Shown piece by piece: positions 49,323-56,948 of a stretch of DNA of 64,000 nt. The position numbers and the translations under genes were made by a program. The notes under the pieces are model-generated. The model was not told where the DNA came from and ran no database searches. It worked only from the letters and a program-made list of their open reading frames with translations. This DNA is from Bacillus_CJ salitolerans (GTDB lineage: Bacteria > Bacillota > Bacilli > Bacillales > SA4), in assembly GCF_042680805.1 (NCBI RefSeq), contig NZ_JBHUEM010000060.1, forward strand, positions 1 to 64,000. Direction: 5' to 3'. Numbering within the stretch: the stretch's first letter is position 1; each line of letters starts with the position of its first letter.

Positions 49323-49917
49323 TTTAAATACCTCTTTACCTTTAGAATATCAATCTGAGCAAAGCCGCATGAATATTCTTGGTTTCTGGATTTTCTTAGG
49401 AGCGGAAATTGTCCTTTTTGCAACACTCTTCGCTGTATATGGAGTACTAGGAGGGAATTATGCAGGGGGGCCAGAGCCGAAAGACTTAATCATGATCAAA
49501 GAAGTGATGATTCAAACGATTCTACTGTTAACAAGTAGCTTTACATGTGGTGTTGCCATATTTGAAATGCGCCGAAATAATGTGAAAGGCCTTATCACGT
49601 GGCTCATCATCACGCTCCTTTTAGGGGTAGGGTTTCTATATATGGAAATAATGGAATTTAACCATTATGTACACCTTGGTGCAACGATGCAAACAAGTGC
49701 CTTCCTATCTAGTTTCTTTGTATTACTTGGGACTCACGGAGCGCACGTTGCCCTAGGGATAGGCTGGGCGACGATGATTATTATTCAGTTACTAAAACGA
49801 GGATTAACCCCAGTAACAGCTCGTAAGACATTTATTATCGGTCTTTACTGGCACTTTTTAGATGTAGTGTGGATCTTTATCTTTACTTTCGTGTATTTGA
49901 AAGGATTGGTGGGGTAA
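49312..49917 (+). CDS. qoxC: Cytochrome aa3 quinol oxidase subunit III
   Basis: The 201-residue subunit III of the heme-copper oxidase has five membrane helices (NILGFWIFLGAEIVLFATLFAVYG ... IGLYWHFLDVVWIFIFTFVYL). The acidic residues of helix 3 (LYMEIMEFNHY) and the HGAHVALGIGW motif are conserved. It stabilises the proton-uptake path of subunit I. AAGGAGAGGTG precedes the ATG at 49312, inside the end of qoxB; earlier in-frame ATGs belong to the qoxB region and are rejected. qoxD starts on the base after its stop. Confidence 0.96.
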   Translation: MSASLNTSLPLEYQSEQSRMNILGFWIFLGAEIVLFATLFAVYGVLGGNYAGGPEPKDLIMIKEVMIQTILLLTSSFTCGVAIFEMRRNNVKGLITWLIITLLLGVGFLYMEIMEFNHYVHLGATMQTSAFLSSFFVLLGTHGAHVALGIGWATMIIIQLLKRGLTPVTARKTFIIGLYWHFLDVVWIFIFTFVYLKGLVG

Positions 49918-50220
49918 ATGGAGAAAAATGTGAAACGTTTTCCGATAAGTCATGTTTTCGGCTTTGCCCTTTCGTTAGCGTTAACGTTTGTGGCAGCTTG
50001 GGTTGCCATTAAGACGAATTTATCCTTCACGATTGTGATGTGGATTATTGGTACTTTAGCTGTTATTCAAGCAGGTTTACAGCTATTCATGTTCATGCAC
50101 GTAAATGAAGGAGAGGACAATAAGACGCAAATTATTAATATAGCGTATGGTGTATTTTGTGCCATTGTAATCGTGCTTGGCTCCATTTGGGTCTTATCAT
50201 CAGGGCATGCTGCACACTAA
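49918..50220 (+). CDS. qoxD: Cytochrome aa3 quinol oxidase subunit IV
   Basis: This 100-residue protein has three membrane helices (FGFALSLALTFVAAWVAI, IVMWIIGTLAVIQAGLQLFMFMH, IINIAYGVFCAIVIVLGSIWVL), matching the CyoD/QoxD family, which helps assemble the CuB site. TTGGTGGGGTAA just before the ATG serves as the ribosome binding site and contains the qoxC stop. It closes the qoxABCD operon; a strong terminator follows. Confidence 0.95.
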   Translation: MEKNVKRFPISHVFGFALSLALTFVAAWVAIKTNLSFTIVMWIIGTLAVIQAGLQLFMFMHVNEGEDNKTQIINIAYGVFCAIVIVLGSIWVLSSGHAAH

Positions 50221-50244
50221 TAAATATAAAAAGATTTTGCTGTA

Positions 50245-50277
50245 AACAGTCCAATTTAGAATTGGGCTGTTTTTTTT
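50245..50277 (+). terminator. Terminator of qoxABCD
   Basis: Stem AACAGTCCAATT / AATTGGGCTGTT (one G-T pair) followed by an eight-T run. Confidence 0.9.
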
Positions 50278-50323
50278 AAAAGTTAAGAAAGATCTGTTGT
50301 TTAGTTTATACAATGTTACGGCT

Positions 50324-50520
50324 AAATCCAGCTCTAGCACCCAGCCAAGATGAAATGACGACGATTTTTGCCATTTCATCCTACTCGAGGGAAAAAGAAA
50401 AATCATTTTTTCCTTGGTCAAATAACCTGTCATGAATATAAGGGAAAACCACCCTTTTTTTCATGACAGAACATTTGCTCTGTCCTAGGCTAAACGGGAC
50501 GCCCTGAGCCTTTTGTTCAA
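50324..50520 (+). repeat. Family A structured repeat (copy 7)
   Basis: CCAGCTCTAGCACCCAGCCAAG, split hairpin GATGAAATGACG / TGCCATTTCATC, CCTACTCGAGG, an extra hairpin insertion (GGAAAAAG...TTTTTTCC) not seen elsewhere, GGTCAAATAACC, hairpin CTGTCATGAA / TTCATGACAG and a right module GCTCTGTCCTAGGCTAAACGG...GAGCCTTTTGTTC. From 50521 to 50632 I see nothing else. Confidence 0.85.
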
Positions 50521-50632
50521 AAAAAGTTGAATTAGAATCAATGAGTGTTGTGGGATGTGTCAGCATTATTGCAATAACAGCAGTGACGCTTTGATTAAGG
50601 ATATAATTTCATTGTTTCTACTAATAAATAGT

Positions 50633-50684
50633 AAAAGGACCACCCATATAAAACGTAGTTTATATGGGTGGTCCTTTTATTTTT
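50633..50684. terminator. Strong 20-bp stem terminator
   Basis: Perfect arms of 20 bases (50633-50652 and 50659-50678, with AAAGGACCACCCATATAAA) and a 6-base loop, T-rich on the plus strand and ending in TTTT/ACT on the minus strand. It serves the minus-strand gene at 50730-50948 and possibly leftward and rightward transcripts. Confidence 0.85.
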
Positions 50685-50729
50685 CTTTATCCGTGTAACC
50701 TAAATATATAGTAGTGTGTTTTGTTTGGT

Positions 50730-50948
50730 CTATATTCGTTGCCGGTTACCACTAACTTCTTCCATTGAAGAAATAAATAGGAAAAATCCGAACGTTAAGA
50801 TGGAAGATATCATGATGCCTAGACCGATCGCGAAAAAGTAGTCATGATTGATACCGTTACCAATAAAACCCATGAGAACAGCTAAGAAACCTAAAATAAA
50901 TCCGAGTGATGTTACTAGCTTTATTGTACTTAGTTGTTTATTATTCAT
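50730..50948 (-). CDS. Small two-helix membrane protein
   Basis: A protein of 72 residues with two hydrophobic helices (about 9-31 and 37-61) and short charged ends. I do not recognise the family. AAGGAGATGGTACGT stands before the ATG at 50948; a longer frame start upstream has no site. It is monocistronic between family A copy 7 and the BMP-protein gene, on the opposite strand to both operons, with a very strong terminator downstream. Confidence 0.7.
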   Translation of the reverse strand: MNNKQLSTIKLVTSLGFILGFLAVLMGFIGNGINHDYFFAIGLGIMISSILTFGFFLFISSMEEVSGNRQRI

Positions 50949-51174
50949 ACGTACCATCTCCTTACTAATAATTTTAACTTCGTTCACAAATTTGTCAAAC
51001 TTTTTTCGGGTAGAATAAAGCCTATTTTTATTCTTGATATATGGGACGAATGAAAAAAATGTCGAAATTGGCAGTAAATTCTTTATTTATATGAAGAAAA
51101 AACTCCATAACTTCTGTATAATTAAAGCTGTATACGATTGTAAGGGAAGAGAACAAAGGTAGAAGGTGAATCAT

Positions 51175-52173
51175 ATGCAACAGTCCAAACAGCTTAGACT
51201 CATATTAATCGTTTCGATGATTGTTGTTTTTACACTTATCATAATACTGGCTATAAAAACGAAGGTAATTTTAAATGAAGCCATTTTTGATGGTACAGCC
51301 GAGGAAAACACGATATCAATTCTTACATCAGATGTCATTGTGGATCAAAGCTGGGGAAGCTTAGCTTACAAGGGAAAGTTAATGATAGAAGAACAGTTCC
51401 CGGTTCGTGTAAGCCTTTATAGTGAAGTGAATACAAAAAAATTGATGAAGGAAAAGGTGATAGAGGCCATTCAAAATGATTCAAGTGTCATTATTGGACA
51501 TGGAAGGGAATTTTCGGGTGTCTTTACAGAAATGGCACCAAACTATCCTTCTATTCAGTTTGTGACCGTTCATGGAAAAGCCATACACGACAACCAAACT
51601 GTTTATACATTTGATCAAGTAAATATTGAGTATTTTGCTGGATTGTCTGCAGCTCTCAAGACAAAAGCCAATACAGTTGGGGTTATTGATTCTATTCCAA
51701 ATGAAGAAAAGCTGGGAGGCTTTGAGTTAGGGTTATTGCACTATAAGCCAGAAGTTACTCTTTTATATGACTATGTCGGAAGTCGTGATAATGGCGAAAA
51801 AGCGATTGAAATCATGGACCGATTTATTAGTCAAGGAGTGGACGTCATCTACTCGAAAGGAAATGGGTTTAATCGCAATGTCATTGATTATGCAAAAAAG
51901 AAGAACATCTTTGTCATAGGATATCTGGATGATCAATCATATATGGCAAAGGACATCGTTTTAACAAGTGTTTTAAATGATGTGTCACAGGTTTATGTAG
52001 CCATTATGAATGACCATTTTAGTAAGGTAGGTATTCCATCTGGCACCGTGGTGTTGAATGAGAAGGATGGGGTGTACAAGCTAGCACCATTTGGTCCCAT
52101 GTTTTCAGAGGATGAGAAACAGTATATTCATCATGAAATTCAAAAGTTCTACGATGGGGAATTGTCCTTTTAA
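51175..52173 (+). CDS. BMP/Med-type membrane-anchored binding protein
   Basis: This 332-residue protein has one N-terminal hydrophobic helix (about 8-29) and no lipobox, then a periplasmic-binding-protein fold of the BMP (basic membrane protein/PnrA/Med) family: ISILTSDVIVDQSWGSLAYKGKLMIEE, SSVIIGHGREFSGVFTEMAPNYPSIQFVTVHG, YFAGLSAALKTKANTVGVID, VDVIYSKGNGFNRNVIDYAKKKNIFVIGYLDDQSYMAKDIVLTSVLND. PnrA binds purine nucleosides; Med affects comK in B. subtilis. No ABC transporter adjoins it. Instead a histidine kinase follows 24 bp later, so I infer a sensing role. AGAAGGTGAATC precedes the ATG at 51175. Confidence 0.85.
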   Translation: MQQSKQLRLILIVSMIVVFTLIIILAIKTKVILNEAIFDGTAEENTISILTSDVIVDQSWGSLAYKGKLMIEEQFPVRVSLYSEVNTKKLMKEKVIEAIQNDSSVIIGHGREFSGVFTEMAPNYPSIQFVTVHGKAIHDNQTVYTFDQVNIEYFAGLSAALKTKANTVGVIDSIPNEEKLGGFELGLLHYKPEVTLLYDYVGSRDNGEKAIEIMDRFISQGVDVIYSKGNGFNRNVIDYAKKKNIFVIGYLDDQSYMAKDIVLTSVLNDVSQVYVAIMNDHFSKVGIPSGTVVLNEKDGVYKLAPFGPMFSEDEKQYIHHEIQKFYDGELSF

Positions 52174-52197
52174 AAAGTAGATTAGGGGGGGAAGTTA

Positions 52198-54039
52198 ATG
52201 AATCGAATTCAAAAAAATATGTCGTTCCGAAGTAAGATCGTAACAGTCCTCCTAATGATCACTGTTATATTAACTAGTTATTCCCTGTTCCTTGTTCATG
52301 ATATTGAGAAAATCAACACTGTTAGCGAGAGCATCCAGGATACGAGTATACCTGAGCTCATTTGGTTATCGCATTGGGAAGAAGAACTAACGATAAAAAA
52401 ATTCATGGTCCAAAATTATATAGATAATGATCTTTGTTGTAACTTCTCTGATACATATAAATCAACTGATGATAACGAATTTGCGCATATTCATGGAAAG
52501 GTTCCGGAAACGTTAGAAGATGTAAAAAGACAAGTTGCACTATTAGACTTTTTAATCGTGAATAATGTTCAAGGACTTGTCGAATTCGATGATAAGCTAG
52601 CGGCAAAGGAGTATATTGAAGCGACCTATCTTCCGAAATTGGAACAATTGAAGCAGGATATTGTCGATAGAAAGGAAGCATCATTTGGTTTTTTATCAAC
52701 AAGAGCTGACAGATTTTCCGAGATTATACAACATTCACTATGGTTACTTTTATTATTGACCGTATCTTCCATTATTCTTTCCATCTTTTTTTCTTTTCGA
52801 ATAAGTGCAAGTATCACTCGTCCGATTGAAGCGATGACGAAGAAAGTGGATCAAATTGCAAATGGGGATTATGGTTTAACGATAAACGAAAGAACTCAAG
52901 TAGAATTACAATACCTAACTCATTCGATTAATCAAATGTCGTTAAGATTGAAGGACTCGTTCCATACAATTATGATGGATAAAATGTATCGTGAACAAAT
53001 TTTAAATTCATTACCGGTAGGAATTATAACGTATAATGATCAAACTGGTACTTATTCTTTAAATAGTACGGCTAAATGTTTGCTTGAAATAGAGGACCTT
53101 CTACTAAAGGATGAGGATGAAGAAAACAAGGCGTTTTGGAGGATTCTATCTTCAAAACAAATATGTAACAACATAAAGGTTACTTTTACATCTGAGCGAG
53201 GGATATTTACATTATTAGTTTCACAATCCTTTTTAGTGGATAGTCAGGGAAATGTCATTGGTAGAATTATGCATTTTGTTAACATTACAGAAACAGAAGA
53301 ATTAGAGGAAAGAATGCATCAATCAGAGAAGTTGGCATTAGTTGGTGAAATTGCAGCAGGCGCTGCACATGAAATCCGAAATCCATTGGCTGTAATCCAT
53401 GGGTTCATCTCCTTAATGAATCAATCTCTTTCTGAACAAGAAAAAGAACGATTTCAATTTCCTTTATTGATGAAGGAAATAGACAGGATTAATTTAATTA
53501 TCGAAGAGATGCTTTTACAAGCAAAGCCTGGGGCACCCATATTAAAAGAAAGGTATATGGAAGATATTGTTCAGGAATTTTTACCATTAATACAACAGTG
53601 TATTGAAGGGGGCGACATAACGTTATCAGTCTCTTTGATAAGAGAGCCGGTTCTCGTTGATTCCAAACAAATGAAGCAAGTCTTCCACAATCTGATTCGA
53701 AATAGCATTGAGGCGATCGGTGATAATGGTAACATTATCATTTCTTCAAAAATTAACAACGGTTATTATAAAATTACCCTACAGGATGATGGTCCAGGTA
53801 TTCCTGATTATATGAAGCAAAGAATATTTGAACCATTTTCAAGCTCAAAGGAAGAGGGAACTGGACTTGGTTTAACCATTGTTCAAAGAATCATTGAGAA
53901 TCATAATGGTGATATTGAATTAATCGATTCTTCTGAAACGGGTACAACGTTCATCATTTCGTTGCCATTAAAAGATGCGATACCAACAACTGAGGCAGGA
54001 GCTTCATTGAATAGGATTGAAAAAAGTGTAACTGTATAA
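52198..54039 (+). CDS. Membrane sensor histidine kinase (HAMP-PAS-HisKA)
   Basis: The 613-residue kinase has TM1 at about 12-31 and an extracellular helical domain at 32-178 (with the unusual CCNFSD segment), TM2 at about 180-202, HAMP (RISASITRPIEAMTKKVDQIANGDY), PAS at about 255-370, HisKA with His391 (GAAHEIRNPLAVIHGF) and HATPase (NSIEAIGDNG, DDGPGIP, EEGTGLGLTI). No response regulator is adjacent; the His box is of the sporulation-kinase type, so Spo0F is a possible partner (inference). AGGGGGGGAAGTTA precedes the ATG. It is cotranscribed with the BMP-type protein, the likely ligand receptor. A terminator overlaps its stop. Confidence 0.88.
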   Translation: MNRIQKNMSFRSKIVTVLLMITVILTSYSLFLVHDIEKINTVSESIQDTSIPELIWLSHWEEELTIKKFMVQNYIDNDLCCNFSDTYKSTDDNEFAHIHGKVPETLEDVKRQVALLDFLIVNNVQGLVEFDDKLAAKEYIEATYLPKLEQLKQDIVDRKEASFGFLSTRADRFSEIIQHSLWLLLLLTVSSIILSIFFSFRISASITRPIEAMTKKVDQIANGDYGLTINERTQVELQYLTHSINQMSLRLKDSFHTIMMDKMYREQILNSLPVGIITYNDQTGTYSLNSTAKCLLEIEDLLLKDEDEENKAFWRILSSKQICNNIKVTFTSERGIFTLLVSQSFLVDSQGNVIGRIMHFVNITETEELEERMHQSEKLALVGEIAAGAAHEIRNPLAVIHGFISLMNQSLSEQEKERFQFPLLMKEIDRINLIIEEMLLQAKPGAPILKERYMEDIVQEFLPLIQQCIEGGDITLSVSLIREPVLVDSKQMKQVFHNLIRNSIEAIGDNGNIIISSKINNGYYKITLQDDGPGIPDYMKQRIFEPFSSSKEEGTGLGLTIVQRIIENHNGDIELIDSSETGTTFIISLPLKDAIPTTEAGASLNRIEKSVTV

Positions 54040-54058
54040 CAGTTGCACTTTTCTTTTT
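54022..54058 (+). terminator. Terminator overlapping the kinase stop codon
   Basis: Arms AAAAGTGTAACTG and CAGTTGCACTTTT flank the TATAA containing the stop; TTTTT follows. Confidence 0.8.
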
Positions 54059-54062
54059 GATT

Positions 54063-54243
54063 AAACGTATAAAAAAGTTTTCCGCCAGTGAATGGGCAAG
54101 TAACCTGGAATCCAAGCTGCAGCACCCAGCCACTCGAGGGTCAAATAACCCTAAAATGAGAAAAAAGGAAAAAGCACCCTTTTTCCTCATTTAGGAACAT
54201 TTGCTCTGCCTGAGGCTAAACGGGGCGCCTTGAGCCTTGTTCC
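54063..54243 (+). repeat. Family A structured repeat (copy 8)
   Basis: Subfamily-ii left module (CGTATAAAAAAGTTTTCCGCC, GGGCAAGTAACCTGGAATCC), no first hairpin, CACTCGAGGGTCAAATAACCC, internal arms AAATGAG / CTCATTT, and the right module TTGCTCTGCCTGAGGCTAAACGG, then GGCGCCTTGAGCCTTG. It lies 120 bp before the oligopeptidase gene. Confidence 0.85.
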
Positions 54244-54362
54244 CTCGTATTCTATGATATGGTGCAACCAGTGTTTCTGTATTATAAAGTTTTTGGAAGG
54301 GAAGAGGAATACTTTATCCATGGGTAGAATACCTAATGAACAAGGAAAAGGGGGAAGAGAAC

Positions 54363-56057
54363 ATGAAGTTTCAAGACTATGAATATAGACGTCCTGTAAG
54401 GGAAGAAGTAGAATCACAGTTTAATGCATTATTACTTAACTTTGCAAATGCAGAATCGTTTGAGGCACAAAATGAGGCGATGAAAGAGATAAGCAGGCTG
54501 AGAAATGATGTAGATACTATGTTCAATCTCTGTTCGATTCGACATACCATTGATACAACAGATGAATTTTATCAAGCTGAACAAGATTATATGGATGAAT
54601 TTCAGCCAGTTATGCAAGGTATGACGACAAAGTTTTACAAGGCACTTGTAGATTCAAAGTTTCGTAATCAGCTTGAAGACAAGTGGGGAAAACAATTATT
54701 TTCACTTGCTGAGGCTCAATTAAAAACATTCTCTGATGAAATTGTTGAAGATTTACAGCAAGAAAACAAATTAGCTTCAGAGTATACGAAACTAGTTGCT
54801 TCAGCGAAAATCCTATTTGATGGAGAAGAAAGAACGTTAGCCCAATTAACACCATATGTAGAATCAAAGGATCGTAATGTCCGTAAAGAAGCAAATGAAG
54901 CCCGATTTGGATTCTTTAAAGAGCATGAGGATAAGTTTGATGAGATTTATGATAAGCTAGTGAAGGTTCGTACGATGATCGCTAAAAAGTTAGGGTTCTC
55001 TAACTTTGTTGAGCTTGCTTATTTACGATTAGCTCGAACGGATTATAATGCCGATATGGTAAAGACCTTCCGTGATCAAGTGCATCAATTCATCGTCCCA
55101 CTTGCATCAAAGCTCTATGAAAGGCAACGTGAACGTATTGGGGTAGATGCACTTAAATTCTATGATGAAGCTTTTAAGTTTCAAACGGGAAATGCTACTC
55201 CAAAAGGTAGTCCGGAATGGATTATCGAAAATGGGAAAAAAATGTATGAAGAACTTTCTCCAGAAACGCATGAGTTCTTCACGTATATGATTAAAAATAA
55301 CTTAATGGATCTTGAGGCGAAGAAAGGGAAAGCAAGTGGAGGGTACTGCTCAATATTAGCGAACTATGGCTCACCTTATATTTTTTCAAACTTTAATGGC
55401 ACATCAGGGGATATTGATGTATTAACCCATGAAGCGGGCCATGCATTCCAAGTGTATTCTAGCAGAAATTATGAGGTACCAGAATACTACTTCCCAACAT
55501 ATGAGGCTTGCGAGATACATTCTATGAGTATGGAGTTTTTTACGTGGCCATGGATGGAATACTTCTTTAAAGAAGAGACAGATAAATATAAATTCTCTCA
55601 TTTAAGTGATGCCCTGCTCTTTTTACCATATGGTGTAGCAGTAGATGAATTCCAGCACTTTGTGTATGAAAATCCAGATGTAACTCCACAAGAGCGTAAG
55701 CAAGCTTGGAGTAATGTTGAAAGGAAATATCTCCCACAAAGAGACTATGATGGAAATAAGTATTTAGAAAACGGTGGTTTCTGGCAAAGACAGAGCCATA
55801 TATACAATACGGCTTTCTATTATATTGATTATACTTTGGCTCAAATTTGTGCATTTCAATTTTGGAAGCGTTCAAGAGAAGAAAAAGAAGCAGCATGGAA
55901 TGATTACTTGCACATTTGTAGCATCGGTGGTTCAAAGTCCTTTACTGATATTGTGAAGGAAGCTAACCTACTTTCTCCATTTGAAGACGGTTGTGTTCAA
56001 TCTGTAGTAGGCGTGATCGATGAGTGGTTAAATAGTGTGGACGATAAAGCATTGTAG
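54363..56057 (+). CDS. M3 family oligoendopeptidase
   Basis: This 564-residue zinc metallopeptidase of the M3 (PepF/thimet) family has the zinc motif HEAGH at 356-360 (DVLTHEAGHAFQVYSS), the third ligand Glu in the following helix (EACEIHSMSMEFFTWPW) and the substrate-recognising GNKYLENGGFWQRQSHIYNTAFYYIDY near the C-terminus. It degrades short peptides in the cytoplasm. GGGGGAAGAGAAC precedes the ATG at 54363; the frame extends nine codons upstream without a better site. It is monocistronic with its own terminator. Confidence 0.93.
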   Translation: MKFQDYEYRRPVREEVESQFNALLLNFANAESFEAQNEAMKEISRLRNDVDTMFNLCSIRHTIDTTDEFYQAEQDYMDEFQPVMQGMTTKFYKALVDSKFRNQLEDKWGKQLFSLAEAQLKTFSDEIVEDLQQENKLASEYTKLVASAKILFDGEERTLAQLTPYVESKDRNVRKEANEARFGFFKEHEDKFDEIYDKLVKVRTMIAKKLGFSNFVELAYLRLARTDYNADMVKTFRDQVHQFIVPLASKLYERQRERIGVDALKFYDEAFKFQTGNATPKGSPEWIIENGKKMYEELSPETHEFFTYMIKNNLMDLEAKKGKASGGYCSILANYGSPYIFSNFNGTSGDIDVLTHEAGHAFQVYSSRNYEVPEYYFPTYEACEIHSMSMEFFTWPWMEYFFKEETDKYKFSHLSDALLFLPYGVAVDEFQHFVYENPDVTPQERKQAWSNVERKYLPQRDYDGNKYLENGGFWQRQSHIYNTAFYYIDYTLAQICAFQFWKRSREEKEAAWNDYLHICSIGGSKSFTDIVKEANLLSPFEDGCVQSVVGVIDEWLNSVDDKAL

Positions 56058-56070
56058 AATTTCATAAAGT

Positions 56071-56105
56071 AAATCCCCTGCCAGCCTAGCCTAGCAGGGG
56101 ATTTT
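56071..56105 (+). terminator. Terminator of the oligoendopeptidase gene
   Basis: Perfect 11-bp stem AAATCCCCTGC / GCAGGGGATTT and TTTTTG end. Confidence 0.9.
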
Positions 56106-56119
56106 TGAATTTTTTTAGG

Positions 56120-56188
56120 AAGTATGAAAGTTTTCAGCAAAAGAATGGGCTAGTGACTTGGAATCCAGCTTCAGAGCCTTTTGCTCAA
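56120..56188 (+). repeat. Family A repeat, deleted copy (copy 9)
   Basis: Left module AAGTATGAAAGTTTTCAGC, GGGCTAGTGACTTGGAATCC, AGCTTC, joined directly to the last bases of the right module (AGAGCCTTTTGCTC). The whole structured centre is deleted. It ends exactly before the stop codon of the PfpI gene. Confidence 0.75.
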
Positions 56189-56758
56189 TTATCCCATTGA
56201 AGGTACCCTAAAGTACAGAAGTGGATCTTTTTCATCGGCTGATATACAGCCGAGAGAGCGCAAGACTTCTTCAGCGAATGCTACGTAATTAGAGCCCGTG
56301 GATGTAATAATATTTTGATCTTTAACAAGAACTTGCTCCTGTGCATTCGTCCAGTTCATGTAATCTTTGTATTCATCATCAGACATGGTGATAGATGATG
56401 TATATTTCACTTCATCCAATATTCCTGCGACCCCTAATAAAACTGGTCCACCACAAATCGCTGCAATCAGTTTGTTTTCCCTATAGAAAGCCCGAACGAT
56501 ATTTATAAGTCTCTCATCATTTAATAAATAGGAGGGTGTACCTCCTGGAATAATAAGAGCTTCATATTCAATTGGATTTACTTCTTCAAGTGTTCGATCT
56601 GCGACGATGTTAAATTTCCCCTCAGATTTAATCGGTGTTCCCTTTTCCTTTTGAGAAAATGTTATGAGAGAAAACTCTGTACTACTAAGGCAAGTTGCTA
56701 AAATTGAAATCTCGAATTCCGCAAATGTATCATAGACAAATAATAATACCTTTTTCAT
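56189..56758 (-). CDS. DJ-1/PfpI family protein
   Basis: The 189-residue protein has the DJ-1/PfpI fold: MKKVLLFVYDTFAEFE, EALIIPGGTPSYL, and the nucleophile elbow LIAAICGGPVLLGVAG with the conserved Cys near 100. Members are chaperones, glyoxalases, amidases or proteases; this one resembles the ThiJ/PfpI-like 'glutamine amidotransferase' group without a known substrate. AGGTGAACAGG precedes the ATG at 56758; the in-frame GTG three codons upstream overlaps that site. It is monocistronic; a deleted family A copy lies just beyond its stop. Confidence 0.9.
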   Translation of the reverse strand: MKKVLLFVYDTFAEFEISILATCLSSTEFSLITFSQKEKGTPIKSEGKFNIVADRTLEEVNPIEYEALIIPGGTPSYLLNDERLINIVRAFYRENKLIAAICGGPVLLGVAGILDEVKYTSSITMSDDEYKDYMNWTNAQEQVLVKDQNIITSTGSNYVAFAEEVLRSLGCISADEKDPLLYFRVPSMG

Positions 56759-56948
56759 CCTGTTCACCTACTATTATCCAAATTTAATAGATTTATAATA
56801 TTTGAAAAATTTGTAAATAGCAAATGTAATGTAAAGTTTAATTATCTTTACAAAAAATTAATAGTCTGCAAATAATAGGGGAATCTTTCTATATTAAAAT
56901 AGAATTGTCGAAAGCGGTAAAATAATGTCAGTCCGGGGGATTTCCTAT

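Noticed and set aside
46352..50220. Cytochrome c oxidase (ctaCDEF)
   Set aside because: Subunit II lacks the CuA ligands and a cytochrome c domain, and all four subunits align with the Qox quinol oxidase.
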